52,302 nt of DNA from Carboxylicivirga sp. (GTDB lineage: Bacteria > Bacteroidota > Bacteroidia > Bacteroidales > Marinilabiliaceae): NCBI GenBank assembly GCA_025210475.1, contig JAOARW010000023.1, forward strand, positions 1 to 52,302. The letters are read 5' to 3'. Below the pieces are notes generated by a model. It saw only the letters and a list, made by a program, of their open reading frames with translations, did not search any database and was not told where the DNA came from. Below, piece by piece: positions 27,982 through 35,674 of this stretch (its first letter is position 1; each line of letters opens with the position of its first letter). Position numbers and translations under genes: made by a program.

Positions 27982-29526
27982 ATGACACGAAAACAAGGAA
28001 AACAAAGCTCCATTATTTTTAATAACAAGGTTTTGGTATTAGCGATTTGTCTTTTATCATTTCTTCAGGCTTGCAGTGTAAAAGAAAGCTCTGCTAAAAA
28101 GGAACAACCAAATATCGTTTGGATTTTCAGTGACGATCATTCCTATCAAACCATTGGTGCTTATGGTGGGCGTTTGCAGGAATTGAATCCAACGCCAAAC
28201 ATTGATAAAATGGCTGCCGAAGGTATGCGTTTTGATAAATGTTATGTAGAGAATTCCATTTGTGCGCCTAGCAGGGCTGCTTTATTAACCGGTAAAATGA
28301 GCCATAAGAATGGTAAATTTACCAATACCAAGCGTCATCCTTTTAACCACGATCAGCAGCAGTTTCAGAAAATATTGCGCCACAACGGCTACGAAACGGC
28401 CATGATCGGTAAAATACACCTCGATGGTAACATGCAGGGATTTGACTATTGGGAAGTGCTGCCGGGGCAAGGCAAATATTATAATCCAGAGTTTATTACC
28501 GAACAGGGGAGAACCAGTTATAAAGGCGAGTATGTTAGCGATGTAATTACCGACAGGGCTTTAAACTGGTTAAACAATAACCGAACAAAGGATAAGCCAT
28601 TTTTATTGATGGTGCACCACAAGGCTCCTCATCGAAACTGGGATCCGGCTGAACGCTATATGGATATGTATGAGGATGTGACTATTCCGGAGCCACACAA
28701 CCTGTTTGATGAATACAAAACCAAAGGAGAAGCAGCCAACAAGCAGAAGCTGGATATTGCCACTTCAATGAACCTGGTAAGGGATTTAAAGGCTGAAGGT
28801 AAAGCCTATGCCAATGACCCAAGGTACAAGAGTCGCCGTGAATGGTTAGCAAAGAATAAACCGGAAGGCAAGGAGCTGGTAAAGTGGAAGTACCAGACTT
28901 ATATGAAGGACTATCTTCGTTGCATCTATAGTGTTGACGAAAGTGTTGGCAAGATAATGGAAGCCTTAAAAGAACAAGGCCTGGATAAAAATACGATTGT
29001 CATGTATTCGTCGGATCAGGGATTTTATATGGGCGAACATGGATGGTTCGATAAAAGGATGATGTACGAGGAATCATTTCGAACACCATTAATCGTCAAG
29101 TGGCCGGGAACAGTTAAACCCGGAAGTGTTAACAATGATTTGGTTCAAAACATTGATTTTGCAGAAACCTTCCTCGATATTGCGGGATTACCCATTCCTA
29201 AAGATATGCAGGGCAAAAGCATCGTTCCGCTACTGGAAGGCAATACACCTGATGATTGGAGAACATCTTTGTATTACCACTATTACGAATATCCGGGAGC
29301 TCATTCCGTTCGAAAGCACGAAGGTGTGGCCAATAAGAACTATAAGCTTATTCGTTTTTATGGCAAAGATGTGCCCAATGGTGAGGAGTGGGAATTCTTC
29401 GATCTAAAGAACGATCCTGCTGAGATGGTGAACTTATACCAAAAAGCAGAAATGAAGGATCAGATTGCTGAAATGAAAAAGGAGTTGGACAGACTTCGAA
29501 AACACTATGAAGTAACTGACCAATAG
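27982..29526 (+). CDS. Type I sulfatase, lipoprotein, GlcNAc-6-sulfatase-like pattern
   Basis: A 514-residue sulfatase with a long n-region and lipobox LQAC (Cys31). FSDDHSYQTIGAYGG and Cys94 in SICAPSRAALLTGKM form the metal and formylglycine sites; MIGKIHLDG stands where GKWHLG is usual. HHKAPHRNWDPAERY and SSDQGFYMGEHGWFDKRMMYEE follow. The last block resembles S1_11 enzymes and human GNS, which remove 6-sulfate from GlcNAc; I offer this as tentative. If right, it would expose terminal GlcNAc for the GH20 encoded directly downstream. The region around residues 235-300 is a charged insertion typical of longer members. Confidence 0.92.
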   Translation: MTRKQGKQSSIIFNNKVLVLAICLLSFLQACSVKESSAKKEQPNIVWIFSDDHSYQTIGAYGGRLQELNPTPNIDKMAAEGMRFDKCYVENSICAPSRAALLTGKMSHKNGKFTNTKRHPFNHDQQQFQKILRHNGYETAMIGKIHLDGNMQGFDYWEVLPGQGKYYNPEFITEQGRTSYKGEYVSDVITDRALNWLNNNRTKDKPFLLMVHHKAPHRNWDPAERYMDMYEDVTIPEPHNLFDEYKTKGEAANKQKLDIATSMNLVRDLKAEGKAYANDPRYKSRREWLAKNKPEGKELVKWKYQTYMKDYLRCIYSVDESVGKIMEALKEQGLDKNTIVMYSSDQGFYMGEHGWFDKRMMYEESFRTPLIVKWPGTVKPGSVNNDLVQNIDFAETFLDIAGLPIPKDMQGKSIVPLLEGNTPDDWRTSLYYHYYEYPGAHSVRKHEGVANKNYKLIRFYGKDVPNGEEWEFFDLKNDPAEMVNLYQKAEMKDQIAEMKKELDRLRKHYEVTDQ

Positions 29527-29584
29527 GATAACGATGGGTGTGCATTGCGTCCCGTTTTTTTTACAAATCGTTTACAAGAAAATT

Positions 29585-31564
29585 ATGAAACTATCCCATA
29601 TCCTAATAACCATCAGCTTCTTGCTTTTAACGCTGGCCTCTAGTATGCAGGCACAAGATCTGGCATTGGTGCCCAAACCAGTGGAACTTAAAAAGCAAGA
29701 AGGGACTTTTTTATTGGATAAGCATACAACAATAACTTACGCCATTTCATTAGCAAGGGAAGCCGAATTCTTTACTTCTCAGATTAAGGTGGCAACTGGT
29801 TTGGATATTAAAAGAACGGATACTAAGACAAAACAGCTAATTGAATTAAAGCTCGACAATACAATTAATGAAAGTATTGGTGAAGAAGGCTATCAACTGG
29901 TTGTGGAAAAGAAGAAGGTCACTATAACAGCAAAAAGTAATACAGGTATATTTTATGGCTTGCAGTCCTTATTGCAGTTATTGCCCGATTATGCCTTTAG
30001 TCGTGTCAATACAAATGCAGTAAGTATAACTATTCCTTGCGTTAGTATTGTGGATTATCCTCGCTTTAAGTGGAGAGGATTTATGATGGATGCTTCCCGT
30101 TCTTTTCAGTCGGTTGCTTACCTAAAGAAAACCATTGATTTAATGGCCATGCATAAAATGAATGTGTTGCATTGGCATTTAACAGATGATCATGGCTGGC
30201 GAATTGAGATTAAGAAGTATCCTTGGTTATCAGAGAAGGGAGCATGGCGAAAACAGCCCAATTATCCTGTTAAAGGTGAGATGGGTAATTATGGCGGATA
30301 TTATACTCAGAAACAAATTCGTGAATTGGTAAAATATGCTGCAGAAAGACACATAACCATTGTTCCCGAAGTTGATTTACCGGGGCATTCTTCTGCTTTA
30401 TTATGGGCCATGCCCGAGTTGAGCTGCGACAGTGTAGAGCAACAACAGCACATGCAGTATTTCCGCGATTATCCAATGCGAAGTGTCAATTACATTCGCC
30501 ACCGAGGTACCAATGTAATATGTGCGGGAAAAGAATCCGTCTATCCGGTCATTGAAGACATCATTGATGAAATAATCAGTTTATTTCCGAGTGAATACAT
30601 TCACGTTGGCGGCGATGAGGTTGATAAAAAATGGTGGTCGGCTTGTCCACATTGTCAGAAAGGGGCAAAGAAAGAGCGATTGAATGACATGGATGAGCTA
30701 CAGGCTTATTTTATTAATCGGGTAGAGAAAATGGTTAATGCCCGCGGCCGCAAGCTGATCGGATGGGACGAAATATTGGAAGGAGGGTTATCGGAATCAG
30801 CATCGGTAATGGCCTGGAGAAACATCGAAGGAGCAAAAAAATCACTTGACCAGGGGCGGAAAACTGTTGTAGCCGCTCACCAAGGTTATTATATTCAGGA
30901 AAACCAGACTACCAATCCATTTCATCCGCAAGGTTGGCCGCGTATTAATACAGCCAGAGAGGTTTACGAATTTAACCCGGTGCCCAAAGGCACAACTGCC
31001 GCGCAGGAAGAGAAGATTCTAGGTATCCAAACTTCTGTCTGGACGCCATTTATGCACAATGATCAGCTTTTGGATATTGCTTTGTATCCAAGGAATGTGG
31101 CGTTAAGTGAGGCAGCCTGGGTTGATAAGAATAGTAAAGATTGGGAGAACTTTGAAGCACGCCTCCATAAACACCTAAAGCGATTAAACTATTTGGGTGT
31201 AGCCTATTGGCGCGAAGACTCAGTTAAAATCGGCAGCTGGCAAACAAATGATCTGTGGAAGCAACAATCGGTATTGACTTTCGACATTTCAAAAGAGCTG
31301 ACAAAGCCGGGTGTTTATTTTGTTTTAGGAGATATGCAGGAAGGAGCAGAGCTAATTGTCGAAAAAGCTATTGTGCTCGAAAACGGTAAACAAATCGCCC
31401 ATGATGTTCATATTGGTCTGATTTCAAAGGAAAAAAATCATGATCGGATTTATTTCATGGATATACAACGCGTTGATAAAACGGCTAAATATGAATTACA
31501 ATTGCAAGTAAAAGGTACCCTGGGTAAAGTATCGAAGGGTGATGTTTACTTGCTGAAACCTTAA
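29585..31564 (+). CDS. Secreted GH20 beta-N-acetylhexosaminidase with C-terminal beta domain
   Basis: A 659-residue secreted hexosaminidase. ATG at 29585 gives MKLSHILITISFLLLTLASS to MQAQ; the ATG at 29534 adds 17 residues without a signal character. The GH20 N-terminal domain spans about 20-150, and the barrel carries WRGFMMDASRSFQ, LHWHLTDDHGWRIEI and catalytic Asp344-Glu345 in HVGGDEVDKKWW. After residue 530 a beta-sandwich-like tail (LTFDISKELTKPGVYFVLGD onward) differs from the chitobiase-type tail of the first GH20. Three GH20 enzymes with three different tails in one operon suggests different HexNAc positions in the substrate. Confidence 0.94.
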   Translation: MKLSHILITISFLLLTLASSMQAQDLALVPKPVELKKQEGTFLLDKHTTITYAISLAREAEFFTSQIKVATGLDIKRTDTKTKQLIELKLDNTINESIGEEGYQLVVEKKKVTITAKSNTGIFYGLQSLLQLLPDYAFSRVNTNAVSITIPCVSIVDYPRFKWRGFMMDASRSFQSVAYLKKTIDLMAMHKMNVLHWHLTDDHGWRIEIKKYPWLSEKGAWRKQPNYPVKGEMGNYGGYYTQKQIRELVKYAAERHITIVPEVDLPGHSSALLWAMPELSCDSVEQQQHMQYFRDYPMRSVNYIRHRGTNVICAGKESVYPVIEDIIDEIISLFPSEYIHVGGDEVDKKWWSACPHCQKGAKKERLNDMDELQAYFINRVEKMVNARGRKLIGWDEILEGGLSESASVMAWRNIEGAKKSLDQGRKTVVAAHQGYYIQENQTTNPFHPQGWPRINTAREVYEFNPVPKGTTAAQEEKILGIQTSVWTPFMHNDQLLDIALYPRNVALSEAAWVDKNSKDWENFEARLHKHLKRLNYLGVAYWREDSVKIGSWQTNDLWKQQSVLTFDISKELTKPGVYFVLGDMQEGAELIVEKAIVLENGKQIAHDVHIGLISKEKNHDRIYFMDIQRVDKTAKYELQLQVKGTLGKVSKGDVYLLKP

Positions 31565-31599
31565 AATATTATACGATTTATTAATAAAAAACAGAGTTA

Positions 31600-33000
31600 A
31601 TGCTACGATTTCTATTGTCAGGCTTGTTGATTCTCATATCAATAGGTTCATACGCAAAAATCTGGACACCATCCGTAATTGCGGATAATATGGTGTTGCA
31701 ACAAAACGATACAGTTACCCTATGGGGGTGGACAACTCACACGACTGAAGAAATAACAGTAACCGGTGATTGGAACATGACACCGGTAAAAACGAAGGCT
31801 CACCATGGAAAGTGGGAAGTGAAATTGGTAACCACTAAAGCTGGTGGCCCCTATAAAATTACCATTAAGGGCCATAAGGAATTGGTTCTGTCAAACGTGA
31901 TGTTGGGCGAGGTATGGCTGGCATCGGGCCAATCCAATATGCAATGGAGTTCGGTTCATGGTTTTGATAATGCCAAAGAAGAGGTCAGCCTGGCCGATTA
32001 CCCGAATATTCGCCTGTTTAATGTGCCTCAGGTACAGTCGGCTACCCGACAACTTGATTTACCTGCTGAATGGGAAGAATGTTCACCCGAATCGGTTAAA
32101 GAATTTAGTGCTGTTGCTTACTTTTTTGCCCGTCACCTGCATAAAAACCTCGACGTGCCCATCGGTATAATAAACTCCAGTTGGGGTGGCACCAATGCTG
32201 AGGTTTGGGTTGAAGAAAAAGTGGTTAATGACGATCCTGAATTACTAGAGGCTTTATCGGCACAAGGTGAGAATCCTTGGAAAAGCCGCGATCCGGCCTA
32301 CATGTTTAACTCAATGATTGCGCCCTTAATTCCTTTTGAAATTGCCGGAGCCATTTGGTACCAGGGCGAAAGTAACCGCGTTGCGCCTCATTCATACACC
32401 AAACTGTTTACGGGTTTAATTGATAACTGGAGAGATAACTGGGGATATAATTTCCCGTTCTACTATGTGCAAATAGCTCCCTTTAAATACAAAGAAAAGG
32501 ATGCAGGTGTGATGATTCGTCAGGCACAGTTGGAGGCCATGAAACACGATAATGTGGGCATGGTGGTTGTAAGCGACATAGGTAATATCAATAATATTCA
32601 CCCGGGCAATAAGCAGGATGTTGGAAAACGACTGGGTAACTGGGCACTGGCCAAAACGTATAATAAGGCCAGCATTGTATATAGTGGTCCACTTTATAAA
32701 CAGTTGGATATTAAGAAAAATAAGGCCATTATATCTTTCGATTATGCCGAATCTGGACTCATGATGAAAGGCAAAAAACTAACGCATTTCGAGATAGCTG
32801 GTGCCGATCAAAAATTTGTAAAAGCAAAAGCTAAAATATCTGGTAATACAGTCGTTGTCACCAGCAAGCAAGTCAAGCAACCTGTAGCTGTGCGCTTCGC
32901 ATGGGATAATATCGCTGAGCCTAATTTATTTAATCAGGAGGGCTTGCCTGCCTCTGCCTTCCGAACAGATGACTGGGAAATTAAAATCACTAACAATTAA
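31600..33000 (+). CDS. Sialate O-acetylesterase-like SASA-family esterase
   Basis: A 466-residue secreted esterase. A signal peptide (MLRFLLSGLLILISIGSYA) leads into a small beta domain, then the SGNH hydrolase core. Ser112 in LASGQSNMQW is the nucleophile, GIINSSWGGTNAEVW the second block, IWYQGESN the third, and NINNIHPGNKQDVG with His334 the catalytic histidine. The architecture matches sialate-9-O-acetylesterases (SASA, CE20-like group) that deacetylate sialic acid or other sugars. No sialidase is present, so the acetyl group may sit on fucose, galactose or HexNAc instead; that is inference. Only seven bases separate it from the next gene. Confidence 0.88.
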   Translation: MLRFLLSGLLILISIGSYAKIWTPSVIADNMVLQQNDTVTLWGWTTHTTEEITVTGDWNMTPVKTKAHHGKWEVKLVTTKAGGPYKITIKGHKELVLSNVMLGEVWLASGQSNMQWSSVHGFDNAKEEVSLADYPNIRLFNVPQVQSATRQLDLPAEWEECSPESVKEFSAVAYFFARHLHKNLDVPIGIINSSWGGTNAEVWVEEKVVNDDPELLEALSAQGENPWKSRDPAYMFNSMIAPLIPFEIAGAIWYQGESNRVAPHSYTKLFTGLIDNWRDNWGYNFPFYYVQIAPFKYKEKDAGVMIRQAQLEAMKHDNVGMVVVSDIGNINNIHPGNKQDVGKRLGNWALAKTYNKASIVYSGPLYKQLDIKKNKAIISFDYAESGLMMKGKKLTHFEIAGADQKFVKAKAKISGNTVVVTSKQVKQPVAVRFAWDNIAEPNLFNQEGLPASAFRTDDWEIKITNN

Positions 33001-33007
33001 TATTTTT

Positions 33008-35425
33008 ATGAGACACGCAATGAATAAAGTTTTATTCTTATTTGTACTGATAGGTTTAATTACTGTATCCTGTCAGCAAAAGCGCGATATTTATGTATCT
33101 ACGAATGGAAATGACAATTCCATTGGGGATATTGTTAAGCCGGTTAAAACACTGGAGAAAGCTTGTGAATTAGCGGCCAAAGATGCCGGTGAAAAATCAA
33201 TCACCATTTATGTGGAAGATGGTGTTTACTATCTGCCACAAACACTAAAACTTACCGCAGCCAACTCCGGAAACGAGCAGGCCCCTTTAGTAATTAAAGC
33301 GGTTAACGAAGGCAAAGCGGTATTGAGTGGTGGTCAGTTGCTAAATCTGAAATGGGAACCCTATCAGGATGGCATTTACAAAGCCCAGGTTAAAGGCGAT
33401 CTCAACATTGATCAATTATACATCAATGGGAAACGTCAGCGAATGGCCCGATTCCCCAATGCTGTTGAGGGTAAAAACGTGTTTGATGCCTGGGATCTGA
33501 TTCATACCCGCGAGCCGGATGTGGCCAATGATCCATTAACGAAGGAGCGAATGGCCAGCTGGAAGAATCCGGCCGGAGCTTATGTTCATGCGATGCACAT
33601 GGCTTTGTGGGGCGATATGCACTGGCTTGTGAAAGGCAAAAAGGAAGATGGTTCGCTTCAGCTCGAAGGAGGATGGCAGAATAACCGTCCGTCGCCAATG
33701 CACCCACGCTACCGCATGGTGGAGAATGTTTTTGAAGAGTTGGATGTGCCGGGAGAGTGGTTTTTCAATAAAGATGAGAAAACACTGTATTACTACCCTA
33801 ATCAGGGTGAAAACATGAGTGTGGCATTGGTGGAAATTGTTCGCTTAAAACATTTGGTGGAGATAAACGGTACCAAGGAAGCACCTGTCAAAAATGTTAA
33901 TTTCGATGGCTTTGTATTCCGTCATGCTGCCCGCAGTTTTATGGAAAACAAAGAGCAGTTGTTGCGAAGCGACTGGACTACTTACCGTGGGGGAGCTGTG
34001 GTGTTAAATGGTGCCGAAGATTGCAGCATTACAAATTGCGAGTTCGACCAGGTTGGTGGTAACAGCATCTTTGTAAATAATTACAACCGTCGTATCAAGG
34101 TGAAGGGTTGTTACATTCACCATTCGGGTGCCAATGGAGTAGCTTTTGTGGGTGATCCTAAGATGGTTCGCAGCCCATTATTCAGATATGGTAATCAGGA
34201 TTTCAAAAACATGGATCGCGTAAAAGGACCAAAGGGTGATAATTATCCTTCGGACTGTTTGGTTGAGGATTGTTTGATCACCATGACTGGTCGTGATGAG
34301 AAGCAAACGTCGCCGGTGCAGATTTCCATGTCGCATAAAATCAGAGTCAATCACTGTTCGATATACGATGTGCCAAGAGCAGGTATCAACATAAGTGAAG
34401 GTACTTTTGGAGGTCACATCATCGAAAACAGTGATATCTTTAACACGGTATTGGAAACAGGCGACCATGGTAGTTTTAACTCATGGGGACGCGATCGTTT
34501 CTGGACACCAGATATTCGAGTAACGGATAAAGAGGTGAAGAAAGTGCCGGACTTGCCAAAATACGATATGTTGGAGAAAAACATCATCCGTAACAGTCGG
34601 TGGCGATGTGACCACGGTTGGGATATTGATCTAGACGACGGATCAACCTGGTACGAAATTTATAACAATGTTCTTTTGAACGGAGGATTAAAAATGCGCG
34701 AGGGTTATTTCAGAACAGCAAGCAATAATGTGATTATTAATAACAGCTTGCATCCGCACGTTTGGTATCCTGAAAGTGGCGACATTTTTAAGAATAACAT
34801 TGTGTTTGGAGCATACCGTCCGGCGGCTATGAACCGTGCTTTGGCTGTTGATGACAAATGGGGAGACGTGTTGGATTATAACCTGTTTGCAACGCACGAA
34901 AACGATCGTTTAAAGTTTGCCCAGAACGAATGTGATGCTAACTCCATTGTTGGCGATCCGCTTTTTGTTGATGCCTCAACCATGAATTACCAGGTGAAAG
35001 AAGGTTCACCGGCTTTCAATATTAGTTTTAAGAACTTTTCAATGGATCAGTTTGGTGTGGTTTCTCCCAAGCTGCGCAAGCTGGCTAAAACACCAGAAGT
35101 TCCGGCTATTATCAATGCCGATAAATCTTCAACAGGTCAGATTCATAAATTAAAAGGTGCCAAACTGAAGAATATTGAGACTTTAGGCGAGCAGTCGGCG
35201 GCTGGTTTGTCTTCCATCGCTGGTATTGCCTTACTCGATGTACCTAAAAATTCGGTTTGGGCCAAGTATGGTTTTCAAACGGGCGATGTTATCCTTAAAT
35301 TTGGCGGGCATCAGATCAATAATTTCAGTCAGCTAATGCACGAATTGGAAATCAATAAAGGCAAAGAGCTGGACATAACAGTGATGCACAATCAAAAGCA
35401 TAAAAAGCTGAAGTTTAAGTATTGA
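33008..35425 (+). CDS. Right-handed beta-helix lipoprotein with C-terminal PDZ domain (GH141-like candidate)
   Basis: An 805-residue lipoprotein (Cys22 in ITVSC). ATG at 33008 is chosen; ATG at 33020 also works. The N-terminus (DIYVSTNGNDNSIGD, PVKTLEKACELA, AVLSGGQLL) and YINGKRQRMARFP follow the pattern of beta-helix glycosidases such as GH141 and GH120. A parallel beta-helix of NCEF, GCYIHHSG, DCLITMTG, HCSIYDV and NSDIFNT turns runs from about 310 to 620. From about residue 715 there is a PDZ-like domain (GFQTGDVILKFGGHQI). GH141 includes alpha-L-fucosidases, which would suit this cluster, but catalytic residues cannot be confirmed by eye. PDZ on a glycan-active beta-helix is unusual. It is the last gene before a hairpin, so it closes the 17-gene run. 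Confidence 0.75.
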   Translation: MRHAMNKVLFLFVLIGLITVSCQQKRDIYVSTNGNDNSIGDIVKPVKTLEKACELAAKDAGEKSITIYVEDGVYYLPQTLKLTAANSGNEQAPLVIKAVNEGKAVLSGGQLLNLKWEPYQDGIYKAQVKGDLNIDQLYINGKRQRMARFPNAVEGKNVFDAWDLIHTREPDVANDPLTKERMASWKNPAGAYVHAMHMALWGDMHWLVKGKKEDGSLQLEGGWQNNRPSPMHPRYRMVENVFEELDVPGEWFFNKDEKTLYYYPNQGENMSVALVEIVRLKHLVEINGTKEAPVKNVNFDGFVFRHAARSFMENKEQLLRSDWTTYRGGAVVLNGAEDCSITNCEFDQVGGNSIFVNNYNRRIKVKGCYIHHSGANGVAFVGDPKMVRSPLFRYGNQDFKNMDRVKGPKGDNYPSDCLVEDCLITMTGRDEKQTSPVQISMSHKIRVNHCSIYDVPRAGINISEGTFGGHIIENSDIFNTVLETGDHGSFNSWGRDRFWTPDIRVTDKEVKKVPDLPKYDMLEKNIIRNSRWRCDHGWDIDLDDGSTWYEIYNNVLLNGGLKMREGYFRTASNNVIINNSLHPHVWYPESGDIFKNNIVFGAYRPAAMNRALAVDDKWGDVLDYNLFATHENDRLKFAQNECDANSIVGDPLFVDASTMNYQVKEGSPAFNISFKNFSMDQFGVVSPKLRKLAKTPEVPAIINADKSSTGQIHKLKGAKLKNIETLGEQSAAGLSSIAGIALLDVPKNSVWAKYGFQTGDVILKFGGHQINNFSQLMHELEINKGKELDITVMHNQKHKKLKFKY

Positions 35426-35433
35426 TTGAAGTT

Positions 35434-35477
35434 AAGGGTTGAAAGGAATTACTCTTTTAACCCTTTAGACTCTTTTT
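35434..35477 (+). terminator. Intrinsic terminator-like hairpin closing the 17-gene run
   Basis: Arms AAGGGTTGAAAG (35434-35445) and CTTTTAACCCTT (35454-35465) form a 12-pair stem with one G-T pair and an 8-base loop. It lies nine bases after the stop, and TCTTTTTG follows at 35471-35478. The T tract is offset by five bases, so termination may be partial. Confidence 0.65.
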
Positions 35478-35507
35478 GAGAGAATGTCCAATTACCTTAA
35501 TGTATCT

Positions 35508-35583
35508 CGCAAAGAGCGCAAGGTTTGAAATTTAGCATTCGATGTTCTGTAATTGTTGCGAATTTCTTAACGGTCTTTGTGTG
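35508..35583. repeat. Degenerate inverted repeat of the CGCAAAG/CTTTGCG type
   Basis: CGCAAAGAGCGCAAGGT (35508-35524) is partly complementary to CTTAACGGTCTTTGTGTG (35566-35583), with several mismatches. The wording recalls the short interspersed repeats with CTTTGCG cores scattered between genes in many Bacteroidota, here decayed. It lies in the leader of the triple-esterase gene. No promoter motif could be fixed in 35584-35674. Confidence 0.4.
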
Positions 35584-35674
35584 AAAACATGTTTACTGAC
35601 ACGCTCTTTAGCACTTATAAAGCTTCGTGATACAATATAAACAGCTGATTTGCATGTCTATTAGATTATCAAAA

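Noticed and set aside
16312..31564. Recent amplification of GH20 and GH29 genes
   Set aside because: The copies differ in tails, inserts and active-site blocks, so they are old paralogues or separate acquisitions rather than fresh duplications.
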